40,926 bases of DNA from Streptomyces sp. LUP30 (GTDB lineage Bacteria > Actinomycetota > Actinomycetes > Streptomycetales > Streptomycetaceae). The notes beneath the pieces are model-generated. The model was not told the DNA's origin and made no database searches. It saw nothing but the letters and a program-made list of their open reading frames with translations. Where the stretch lies: the NCBI RefSeq assembly GCF_001746365.1, contig NZ_MJAJ01000071.1:1-40926 (forward strand). Reading direction: 5' to 3'. A program made the translations under genes and the position numbers. Shown here piece by piece: positions 32,595-39,688 of the stretch; position 1 is the stretch's first letter, and every line of letters starts with the position of its first letter.

Positions 32595-32601
32595 AGACGG
32601 C

Positions 32602-33090
32602 TCAGCCGTCCCCGCGGGCCTGGTCGCCGGGCTCCTTCCGGCCCGCCATCAGCCGTGAGCCGGAGGCCCGTCGGCCGAAGACGTCGTCGGGGTTGGACAG
32701 GACGCAGGTCGCCAGCGACAGGCAGCCGCAGCCGATGCAGTCGGTGAGGTGGTCCCTCAGACGGTTGAGCTGCTGGATCCGCTCGTCCAGTTCCGCGCGC
32801 CAGGCCCGTGAGAGACGGGCCCAGTCCTCCCGGGTCGGGGTCCGCTCCTCGGGGAGCTCGGCCAGGGCGTCGCGGATCGTGGCCAGGGGGATGCCGACCC
32901 GCTGCGCCGCGCGGACGAAGGCGACCCGGCGCAGCGTGTCACGGTGGTAGCGGCGCTGGTTGCCGGCCGTGCGACGGCTGCTGATCAGACCCTTGGACTC
33001 GTAGAAGTGGAGGGCGGAGACGGCGGCGCCGCTGCGCGCGGCGAGCTGACCGACCGTGAGCTCGTGGACCTTCTCGGGAATCTGCGGCAC
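32602..33090 (-). CDS. soxR: Redox sensor-regulator SoxR
   Basis: A MerR-family regulator of 162 residues from this start. The DNA-binding head is LTVGQLAARSGAAVSALHFYESKGLI. The [2Fe-2S] cluster ligands are Cys118, Cys121, Cys123 and Cys129 in CIGCGCLSLATC, the defining SoxR motif. In streptomycetes SoxR responds to the cell's own redox-active antibiotics and activates efflux and reductase genes directly, without SoxS. I chose the GTG at 33090 (VPQIPEKVHEL) because known SoxR proteins begin near here; an ATG at 33135 is the alternative. The C-terminal tail after the cluster is longer than in E. coli. Confidence 0.93.
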   Translation of the reverse strand: MPQIPEKVHELTVGQLAARSGAAVSALHFYESKGLISSRRTAGNQRRYHRDTLRRVAFVRAAQRVGIPLATIRDALAELPEERTPTREDWARLSRAWRAELDERIQQLNRLRDHLTDCIGCGCLSLATCVLSNPDDVFGRRASGSRLMAGRKEPGDQARGDG

Positions 33091-33155
33091 CCCTCGAACC
33101 CTACCCAGCCCGCTCGCCGCCGGGTCCGTTGACATCGACCCGACGGCGGACCATG

Positions 33156-33171
33156 CTAAGCAGTCGCTTAG
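33156..33171. promoter_or_regulatory. TetR-type operator upstream of the MaoC gene
   Basis: CTAAGCAGTCGCTTAG is a perfect 6-4-6 inverted repeat, 50 bases before the MaoC start. The same sequence with three changes occurs upstream of the convergent TetR gene at 34385-34400. Confidence 0.65.
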
Positions 33172-33221
33172 ACCTATGGCATGGTGACATGGGCAGCTAG
33201 TGACGCGAGAGGGCCGCAGAC

Positions 33222-33683
33222 ATGGCAGAGCCGAGGATCTTCACGTCCGCCGACGACCTGAAGGCGGCGGTGGGCGAGCAACTGGGGTACACCGACTGGG
33301 TGGAGGTCGACCAGAAGCGGATCGACCTCTTCGCGGAGGCCACCGGCGACCACCAGTGGATCCACGTGGACCCGGAGCGGGCCGCCGCCGGCCCCTTCGG
33401 CACGACCATCGCGCACGGCTACCTCACCCTCTCCCTGCTGCCGCTTTTCGGGCCGCAGCTGATCACGGTCGAGAACGTGAAGATGGGCGTCAACTACGGG
33501 ACGAACAAGGTCCGTTTCCCGGCCCCCGTGCCGGTCGGCTCCCGGCTGCGCGCGACCGCGGCGATCACCGGCGTCGAGGACGTCACCGGCGGCGTCCAGG
33601 TCGCCGTCGCCTTCACCGTGGAGCGTGAGGGCGGGGACAAGCCGGTGTGCGTGGCGGAGTCGGTGTCCCGGTACTACCTCTGA
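33222..33683 (+). CDS. MaoC-family (R)-specific enoyl-CoA hydratase
   Basis: A 153-residue hot-dog-fold protein. The hydratase motif is ATGDHQWIHVDPERA with catalytic Asp43 and His48, followed by FGTTIAHGYLTLSLLP. It hydrates trans-2-enoyl-CoA to (R)-3-hydroxyacyl-CoA in fatty-acid or polyketide-precursor metabolism. GAGAGGG precedes the ATG. It converges on a TetR gene that shares its operator sequence, so the two are probably one regulatory unit. Confidence 0.92.
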   Translation: MAEPRIFTSADDLKAAVGEQLGYTDWVEVDQKRIDLFAEATGDHQWIHVDPERAAAGPFGTTIAHGYLTLSLLPLFGPQLITVENVKMGVNYGTNKVRFPAPVPVGSRLRATAAITGVEDVTGGVQVAVAFTVEREGGDKPVCVAESVSRYYL

Positions 33684-33710
33684 CCCGGGGCGGCGGACGC
33701 CATGGCGCGG

Positions 33711-34337
33711 CTACTCGGCCGCGCCCACCATCCGCAGCACGAGCTCGGCGTACAGCGCGCCGACCTCGTCGGGCGTGCGGGGCCCGTCCACGTTGAACCA
33801 GCGGGCCACGTCGATGCAGAGGGACAGCACGGCGAGGGTCGTGCCGTGCACGTCCGGCACGTCGAAGTCGCCCGCGGCCACCCCGTCCTCGATGATGCCG
33901 CGCACCTCGGCGTCGACCTGCCGGCGCAGGTCGAGGATCTCGGCGCGGGCCTCGGGGCCGAGTGCGTCCAGTTCGTACTGGACGACCCGCGCCGTGGTGC
34001 GCCGCCCGGCATGCCAGCGGACGAAGGAGCTCACGGCCTCGGCGAGGCGCCCGGTGGCGTCACCCTCGCCGGCGGCCGCGGTGCGCAGGATGTCCAGCGC
34101 ACGGTCGTGGCCGATCCGGCTGATGCGGTGGAGCAGCTCTTCCTTGGTCTTGTAGTGGATGTAGAGGGCGGCCGGACTCATACCCGCGCGGCCCGCGATG
34201 TCCCGGGTCGTCGTCGCGTGGTAACCGCGCTCGGCGAACGCCTCCACGGCGGCGACCAGCAGTCGCCGGGCCGCGTCAGGGGTGACCTCGTCCCACGGCT
34301 CGATCTCGCCGCCGGCCGTCTCCTCCGCCGCACTCAT
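33711..34337 (-). CDS. TetR-family regulator, likely of the MaoC gene
   Basis: A 208-residue regulator. Its helix-turn-helix is TTRDIAGRAGMSPAALYIHYKTKEELL (about 43-69), followed by a TetR-type effector domain. GAGAGGGG precedes the ATG at 34337. A palindrome like that upstream of MaoC lies 48 bases upstream, suggesting autoregulation and control of MaoC. The spacing and the site form (CTAAGCG-NN-CGCTTAG type) resemble operators of fatty-acid-responsive TetR proteins. Confidence 0.9.
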   Translation of the reverse strand: MSAAEETAGGEIEPWDEVTPDAARRLLVAAVEAFAERGYHATTTRDIAGRAGMSPAALYIHYKTKEELLHRISRIGHDRALDILRTAAAGEGDATGRLAEAVSSFVRWHAGRRTTARVVQYELDALGPEARAEILDLRRQVDAEVRGIIEDGVAAGDFDVPDVHGTTLAVLSLCIDVARWFNVDGPRTPDEVGALYAELVLRMVGAAE

Positions 34338-34384
34338 CGCTGGTCCGCCCCTCTCGCTGCAGGAGCTACACCATACAGCCGAAA

Positions 34385-34400
34385 CTGAGCGCTCGCTTAG
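34385..34400. promoter_or_regulatory. TetR-type operator upstream of the TetR gene
   Basis: CTGAGCGCTCGCTTAG is a 6-4-6 inverted repeat with one mismatched pair. It matches the MaoC-upstream site (CTAAGCAGTCGCTTAG) at 13 of 16 positions. Confidence 0.6.
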
Positions 34401-34409
34401 AACGCCCGC

Positions 34410-34652
34410 TCAGAGCTTTTCGAAGGGGCTGTACACGCGGGCCGCGGCGTCCTGCCGGTCCCGGATCACCTTGGCCAGGGTGAAGGCCGATGTCACGAGG
34501 TAGAGGACGGCGATCGCGAGGAAGGCGCGCACCCAGGCGTCGGCGTTCAGTTTGAAGATGCCGATGGCGGTCGCCGCCATGGCCACGGCGAAGGACGCGA
34601 CCGCCTGGCCGTAGAAGGCGGCGGTGTTCTGCTTGACCGGTGTGTCGCTCAT
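34410..34652 (-). CDS. YiaA/YiaB-family inner-membrane protein
   Basis: An 80-residue membrane protein with two hydrophobic helices (FYGQAVASFAVAMAATAIGIF and FLAIAVLYLVTSAFTLAKV), the YiaA/B pattern. Its function is unknown. The ATG at 34652 (MSDTPVKQNT) is preferred over the longer frame from 34688, whose added residues look non-coding. It follows the acyl-CoA dehydrogenase's strand but is separated from that gene's stop by 59 bases. Confidence 0.82.
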   Translation of the reverse strand: MSDTPVKQNTAAFYGQAVASFAVAMAATAIGIFKLNADAWVRAFLAIAVLYLVTSAFTLAKVIRDRQDAAARVYSPFEKL

Positions 34653-34711
34653 GGCGACAGCATCGCCGCGGGACGGCCCGGGCCGCATCCGTCCCCGTAC
34701 TCAGGACGTAC

Positions 34712-35866
34712 TCAGAACGCCGAGACCCCCGTCAGCGACCGCCCGATGACCAGCTTCTGGATCTGGCTCGTGCCCTCGTAGAGGGTCATCACCCGCGCGT
34801 CGCGCAGCAGCTTGCCGGCCGGGTACTCGTCGATGTAGCCGTAGCCGCCGAAGACCTGAAGGGCGTTGTTGGCGGCGCGCACGGCGGCCTCCGAGGCGAA
34901 GAGCTTGGCCTTGGAGGACTCGGTGGCGAAGGGCAGGCCGCGGTCGATCAGGTCGGCGACCCGCCAGGTCAGCAGCCGGGCCGCGTCCACGTCGACCGCG
35001 ATGTCGCTGATCAGCTCCTGGATCAGCTGGTGATGGGCGATGGTCCTGCCGAACTGTTCGCGCTCCCCCGCGTACCGTACGGCCGCGTCCAGGGCGGCCT
35101 GCGCGATGCCGACGCAGCCCGCGGCGACCGACATCCGCCCCTTGGCCAGCGCCGACATCGCGACGGAGAACCCCTTGCCCTCGGGCGCCAGCAGCGCGGA
35201 GCCGGGGACACGGACGTCCTCCAGGACCAGTTCGGCGGTCGCCTGGCCGCGCAGTCCGAGCTTGCCGTGAATGGCGCGGCGGGTCAGGCCGGGGGTGTCG
35301 GCCGGGACGAGGAACGCGGAGACGCCCTTGTGGCCCGGGGCGTCGGTCGAGCGGGCGAAGAGCAGGACGACGTCGGCCCAGGTGCCGTTGGTGATGAACG
35401 TCTTCGCGCCGTTGATGACGAAGTCGTCGCCGTCGCGGACCGCGCGGGTGGCGAGGTTGCCGGCGTCCGAGCCGGTGCCGGGCTCGGTCAGACCGAAGCA
35501 GCCCACGTACTCGCCGGATGTCAGGCCCGGCAGCCAGCGGCGCTTCTGCTCCTCGCTCCCCCAGGCCGCGACGGTCTTGGCGACCAGGCCCAGGGAGACG
35601 GACACGATCCCGCGCACGGACGAGTCCCCGCGGCCCAGCTCCTCCGTGACCAGGCAGTAGGCGAGATGGTCGCCGCCCGAGCCGCCGTACTCCTCGTCGA
35701 CGGTCAGGCCGAGGAAACCGATCTCACCGAGTTTCGCCACGATGGACCGGTCGACCTCCTCCGCCCGGTCCCAGGCGACCACGTGGGGGGCTATCTCACG
35801 GTCGACGAAGTCCTTGGCGAGCCGCTGGACGGCCACCTGCTCCTCGCTGAGCCCCAGATTCACCAC
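34712..35866 (-). CDS. Acyl-CoA dehydrogenase (short/branched-chain type)
   Basis: A 384-residue FAD enzyme with the ordinary ACAD pattern: CFGLTEPGTGSDAG, KTFITNGTWADV, FGGYGYIDEYPAGKLLRDAR, and catalytic Glu364 in LYEGTSQIQ. This position of the Glu (near the C-terminus) is that of short-chain and branched-chain dehydrogenases, so a role in valine, isoleucine or fatty-acid breakdown is likely. It is divergent from a TetR gene across a strong palindrome. The start is GTG at 35866; the next codon is also GTG. Confidence 0.92.
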   Translation of the reverse strand: MVNLGLSEEQVAVQRLAKDFVDREIAPHVVAWDRAEEVDRSIVAKLGEIGFLGLTVDEEYGGSGGDHLAYCLVTEELGRGDSSVRGIVSVSLGLVAKTVAAWGSEEQKRRWLPGLTSGEYVGCFGLTEPGTGSDAGNLATRAVRDGDDFVINGAKTFITNGTWADVVLLFARSTDAPGHKGVSAFLVPADTPGLTRRAIHGKLGLRGQATAELVLEDVRVPGSALLAPEGKGFSVAMSALAKGRMSVAAGCVGIAQAALDAAVRYAGEREQFGRTIAHHQLIQELISDIAVDVDAARLLTWRVADLIDRGLPFATESSKAKLFASEAAVRAANNALQVFGGYGYIDEYPAGKLLRDARVMTLYEGTSQIQKLVIGRSLTGVSAF

Positions 35867-35896
35867 GAGATCACCCCACCGACGAAGTCCGACTTT

Positions 35897-35915
35897 AAAT
35901 TAGCACTGCTAGTTT
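35897..35915. promoter_or_regulatory. TetR operator between acyl-CoA dehydrogenase and its regulator
   Basis: AAATTAGCACTGCTAGTTT is a 19-bp palindrome (TAGCA-C-TGCTA core, one mismatched outer pair) in the 76-bp divergent gap. It is strikingly A/T-rich for this genome and overlaps where both promoters must lie. Confidence 0.7.
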
Positions 35916-35942
35916 CCATGGTGCAGCCCTACTATGTGCGCC

Positions 35943-36575
35943 ATGGCCCGACCGCGCAAGCCCCTTCTCAGCACCGACCGGATCGTCCAGGCCGCACGGG
36001 CGCTCGTGGACGCGGAGGGGCTCGCGACCGTCTCCACCCGTCGGCTGGCCGCCGAACTGGGGGTGAGCGGGCCCTCGCTGTACAACCACTTCCGCACGAA
36101 GGACGAGATCCTGGAGGCCGTCGCCGACTCGGTCAGCGCCCAGGTCGACCTGTCGATGTTCGAGGACGACCGCGACTGGCGCACCGCGCTGCACGACTGG
36201 GCCGTCTCCTACCGCGCCGCCCTGCGCGACCACCCGAACATCGTCCCGGTGCTCGCCCGGGGCCCCGGCCGGCGTCCCGCCGGCCTGCGGCTGGCCGACG
36301 CGGTGTACGGCGCGATGGTCCGCGCCGGCTGGCCGCCCGCGCAGGCCACCTCCATCGGCGCGCTGATGCGGTACTTCGTCATGGGGTCCGCCCTCGGCTC
36401 GTTCGCGGGCGGTTTCGTCGACGACGTGAGCGCGTACGACCCCGCCGACTATCCGCACCTCGGCCAGGCCCACCTGCTCGCCGATCAGCAGGAGAAGATC
36501 GACGAGCGGGCGTTCGAGACCGGCCTGACGGCCCTGCTGGACGGACTCGCCCGGCAGTTCGAGCAGCTGCCCTAG
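35943..36575 (+). CDS. TetR-family regulator divergent from acyl-CoA dehydrogenase
   Basis: A 210-residue regulator. Its helix-turn-helix is STRRLAAELGVSGPSLYNHFRTKDEIL (about 31-57). The C-terminal part is of the TetR_C type (LRDHPNIVPVLARGPGRRPAG, MRYFVMGSALGSFAGGF). The palindrome 28 bases upstream is the natural target, giving joint control of itself and the dehydrogenase. The ATG at 35943 (MARPRKPLL) is chosen; a GTG three codons upstream is possible. Confidence 0.9.
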   Translation: MARPRKPLLSTDRIVQAARALVDAEGLATVSTRRLAAELGVSGPSLYNHFRTKDEILEAVADSVSAQVDLSMFEDDRDWRTALHDWAVSYRAALRDHPNIVPVLARGPGRRPAGLRLADAVYGAMVRAGWPPAQATSIGALMRYFVMGSALGSFAGGFVDDVSAYDPADYPHLGQAHLLADQQEKIDERAFETGLTALLDGLARQFEQLP

Positions 36576-36634
36576 CACGGCGGGCGAGCACGGTTCGGTG
36601 CGGGCCGAACTGTTCGCCGCGCATGCTGGACCAC

Positions 36635-37384
36635 GTGAGCGACACACACACGGGTGATCATCGGGACGCACGGGCGCCGGGGCTGGCCGCGCTCGCCGGG
36701 CTGGTCGCGGACGAGACGCGGGCCGCCTGTCTGCTGGCGCTGCTCGACGGGCGGGCCTGGACGGCCGGTGAGCTGGCCCGGCACGCGGGCGTGGCCGCGT
36801 CGACGCTGAGCGAGCACCTGGGCAAACTGGTCGCGGGCGGGCTGCTGGCCGAGGAACGGCAGGGGCGGCACCGCTACGTCCAGCTCCTCGACACCCGGGT
36901 CGCACAGCTCCTGGAGGACCTCGCCGCCCAGGTCGCCCCGGACCCCGCCCGCAGACCGCGCGGCCTGCGGGCCACGACGGCCGGTTCGGCGATGGCCCGG
37001 GGACGCACCTGCTACGACCACTTCGCCGGGCGGCTCGGCATCGCCCTCACCGACGGGTTCACGGCGCGTGGACTGCTGAGCGGGGCGGGCCGCCGCGAAG
37101 AGCGGGCCGCCGGTTTCGTGCTGACCGAGGCCGGGGCACGCTGGTTCGCGGGCAACGGCATCGCGCTCGACCGGACGACCCGCCGCCCGCTCGCCCGCGC
37201 CTGCCTCGACTGGACCGAGCGCCGCCCTCACCTCGCCGGCGCGGCGGGAGCGGCCCTGTGCCGGCACGCGCTCGACGCGGGCTGGTGCGTGCGCATCGGC
37301 TCGCAGCGGGCGGTGAAGGTGACGCCGGCCGGCGAGCGGGCGCTGGCCGAGCTCCTGGGCATCGAGGCGGCGGCACTGCGCTGA
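36635..37384 (+). CDS. ArsR-like winged-helix transcriptional regulator
   Basis: A 249-residue protein. The N-terminal ArsR-type domain (WTAGELARHAGVAASTLSEHLGKLVAGG, about 40-67, then RQGRHRYVQL as the wing) is followed by an extra domain of about 130 residues with a second winged-helix-like look (TACLDWTERRPHLAG-type segments, KVTPAGERALAELLG). No ArsR metal-site cysteine pair is evident. The GTG at 36635 and an ATG at 36623 are both possible starts. It lies 121 bases upstream of the EamA transporter on the same strand and may control it. Confidence 0.82.
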   Translation: MSDTHTGDHRDARAPGLAALAGLVADETRAACLLALLDGRAWTAGELARHAGVAASTLSEHLGKLVAGGLLAEERQGRHRYVQLLDTRVAQLLEDLAAQVAPDPARRPRGLRATTAGSAMARGRTCYDHFAGRLGIALTDGFTARGLLSGAGRREERAAGFVLTEAGARWFAGNGIALDRTTRRPLARACLDWTERRPHLAGAAGAALCRHALDAGWCVRIGSQRAVKVTPAGERALAELLGIEAAALR

Positions 37385-37505
37385 CCGCCGCCGACGACGC
37401 GGCGAGGCACAGCGAGACGGGCAAGGCCCGCTCGTGCGCGGCGCCGCCGGTTCCTCGTCCGAAATCCGCGAGACCCCGACCCTCTTCCTTCCTAGCCTGG
37501 AGACC

Positions 37506-38552
37506 ATGATGAACAGTCCACGGCGTGCGGGACGTCGTACGGAATGGGCGGCCGCCGGAGCGGCCGCGGTCAGCGTCGTTCTGTGGGCCTCCGCCTTCGT
37601 CTCGATCCGCAGCGCGGGGGACGCCTACTCGCCGGGGGCGCTGGCGCTCGGGCGGCTGCTGTCCGGCGCGGCGGTGCTGGGCGTCGTCTGCGCGATACGG
37701 CGTGAAGGGTGGCCGCCGCGGTCCGCCTGGCGCGGGATCGCCGCGTCCGGGGTGCTGTGGTTCGGCATCTACATGGTGGTGCTCAACTGGGGCGAGCAGC
37801 AGGTGGACGCGGGGACGGCGGCCCTGGTCGTCAACATCGGGCCGATCCTCATCGCCCTGCTCGGCGCGCGGCTGCTCGGCGACCTGATGCCGCCGCGGCT
37901 GCTGGCGGGGATGGCGGTCTCGTTCGCGGGCGCGGTCGCCGTGGGGTTGTCGATGTCCGGCCGGGGCGGATCGTCCGTGCTGGGAGTGGTGCTGTGTCTG
38001 CTCGCCGCCGTCGGCTACGCGGGCGGGGTCGTCGCCCAGAAGCCGGCCCTGGCCCGGGCGAGTGCCCTTCAGGTGACGACGTTCGGGTGCGCCATCGGGG
38101 CGGTGGTGTGTCTGCCGTTCGCGGGACAGCTGGCCCACGAGACGGGGAGCGCGCCGCTCTCCGCGACGCTGAACATGGTCTACCTGGGCGTCTTTCCGAC
38201 CGCGCTGGCGTTCACCACGTGGGCGTACGCGCTGGCCCGGACGACGGCGAGCCGCATGGGGGCGACCACGTACGCGGTGCCCGCGCTGGTCGTCGGGATG
38301 TCGTGGCTGGCGCTGGGCGAGGTGCCGGGGCTGCTCACCCTGGCGGGCGGGGCGCTGTGTCTGGCGGGGGTGGCCGTGTCCCGGTCGGGGTCGCGGACAG
38401 CGCCGCCGGACGCGACCGCGGAGGCCGCGACCGCACAGACCGCGGCCCCGGGGGCCGTGACCGGCGACACCGCGGCCGGGGCGACTCCCCCGTTGACGAC
38501 CGCCGGCGCCGCCCCCGAGCCGGGCCCCGAGCGGACGCCGCACTCCGCCTGA
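37506..38552 (+). CDS. EamA/DMT-family exporter
   Basis: A 348-residue membrane protein with ten predicted helices in two EamA repeats (SVVLWASAFVSIRSAGDAYSP; IGPILIALLGARLLGD; then MVYLGVFPTALAFTTWAYAL, PALVVGMSWLALGEVPG). The tail of about 50 residues is Ala/Pro/Thr-rich and probably cytosolic and disordered. The substrate is unknown; relatives export amino acids or metabolites. CTGGAG precedes paired ATG codons at 37506 and 37509. It follows the ArsR-like regulator. Confidence 0.9.
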   Translation: MMNSPRRAGRRTEWAAAGAAAVSVVLWASAFVSIRSAGDAYSPGALALGRLLSGAAVLGVVCAIRREGWPPRSAWRGIAASGVLWFGIYMVVLNWGEQQVDAGTAALVVNIGPILIALLGARLLGDLMPPRLLAGMAVSFAGAVAVGLSMSGRGGSSVLGVVLCLLAAVGYAGGVVAQKPALARASALQVTTFGCAIGAVVCLPFAGQLAHETGSAPLSATLNMVYLGVFPTALAFTTWAYALARTTASRMGATTYAVPALVVGMSWLALGEVPGLLTLAGGALCLAGVAVSRSGSRTAPPDATAEAATAQTAAPGAVTGDTAAGATPPLTTAGAAPEPGPERTPHSA

Positions 38553-38565
38553 CCGGCGGCGCGGC

Positions 38566-38582
38566 GGCCCGGCACCCGGGCC
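38566..38582. terminator. Short hairpin between convergent genes
   Basis: GGCCCGG-CAC-CCGGGCC is a perfect 7-bp stem in the 39-base gap between the EamA exporter and the alcohol dehydrogenase stops. Confidence 0.5.
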
Positions 38583-38591
38583 CGCCCGCCG

Positions 38592-39674
38592 TCAGAAGAT
38601 CACCAGTGCCCGTCCGCCCTTGCCCGCCAGCATGGTCTCGAAGGCCGCCGGGATGTCCGCCAGCCCGATGCGTTCGGTGACCAGCGCACTCAGGTCTAGG
38701 CGGCCGGACCGGACGTGGTCGGCCAGGACCGGGAGATCCTTCGCCGGGTCGGAGTTCCCGTAGACGCAGCCCGAGAGGGTGCGGCCCCAGTGGAAGAGCT
38801 CCAGGGCGTTGAAGGTGACCTGCTGGTCCTTGCCGCCGATGCCGACGACCGTGGTGCGGCCGCCGCGCCGGGTGGACTCCCAGGCGGTCCGGATGGTGAC
38901 GGCGCGGCCCACGCACTCCACGGCCACGTCGACGCCCTGTCCGCCGGTGAGTCCGCGGATGTCGCGGGCCGTGCGGTCGGAGGCGACGACGTACTCCGTG
39001 GCCCCCGCCGCGCGGGCCAGGGCCTCCTTCTCGGGGGAGACGTCGACGGCGACGATCGTCGAGGCGCCGGCGATGCGGGCCGCCTGGAGGGTGGCGAGAC
39101 CGACCCCGCCGACGCCGAACACGGCGACCGTCTCACCGGACCGGACCCGGGCGCTGTGGTGGACGGCGCCGTAGCCGGTGAGGACGGCGCAGCCGAGCAG
39201 GGCCGCGTCGGTGAGGGGGATGCCGTCCGGCAGGGGCAGGGCGCAGGAGGCCGGGACGACGGTCTCCTCGGCGAAGGCGGCGACGTTCAGGCCGGGGTGG
39301 AGGTCCGTGCCGTGCGTCGTGCGGGCGTAGACCTCGGCGGACCCGGCGAGGGCGTTGGCGCACAACCAGACCTCGCCGAGGGAGCAGGCGTGGCAGGCGC
39401 CGCAGGACGGGGCCCAGTTGAGGACCACCTGGTCGCCCGGGGCGAGGCGCTCGACGCCCTCCCCGACGGAGACGACGGTGCCGGCGCCCTCGTGTCCGAG
39501 CACGGCGGGGACCGGCACCCGCATGGTGCCGTCGGACAGGGACAGGTCGGAATGGCACACGCCGGCGGCGGCGAGCCGGACGCGGACCCGGCCGGGCCCC
39601 GGCTCGGGCAGCTCGATCTGCGTGATCTCCAACGGGGCCCCGACGGCGGGGAGTACGGCGGCGCGGACAGCCAT
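38592..39674 (-). CDS. Zinc-dependent alcohol dehydrogenase
   Basis: A 360-residue MDR enzyme. The catalytic zinc site includes AGVCHSDLS and LGHEGAGTVV. The structural zinc site has four cysteines in CGACHACSLGEVWLC. The cofactor motif is VFGVGGVGLATLQAARIAG followed by Asp in VAVDVS, indicating NAD. The sequence resembles class III / Rxyl-type alcohol dehydrogenases. It starts 14 bases after the aldehyde dehydrogenase stop, with GGGAG before the ATG at 39674. Together they would oxidise an alcohol to an acid through the aldehyde. Confidence 0.93.
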   Translation of the reverse strand: MAVRAAVLPAVGAPLEITQIELPEPGPGRVRVRLAAAGVCHSDLSLSDGTMRVPVPAVLGHEGAGTVVSVGEGVERLAPGDQVVLNWAPSCGACHACSLGEVWLCANALAGSAEVYARTTHGTDLHPGLNVAAFAEETVVPASCALPLPDGIPLTDAALLGCAVLTGYGAVHHSARVRSGETVAVFGVGGVGLATLQAARIAGASTIVAVDVSPEKEALARAAGATEYVVASDRTARDIRGLTGGQGVDVAVECVGRAVTIRTAWESTRRGGRTTVVGIGGKDQQVTFNALELFHWGRTLSGCVYGNSDPAKDLPVLADHVRSGRLDLSALVTERIGLADIPAAFETMLAGKGGRALVIF

Positions 39675-39688
39675 GGTCGACGACTCCC

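Noticed and set aside
34640..36634. A long + strand extension of the ArsR-like protein back to 34640.
   Set aside because: It runs antisense through an acyl-CoA dehydrogenase and out of frame through a TetR gene; both have clear motifs.
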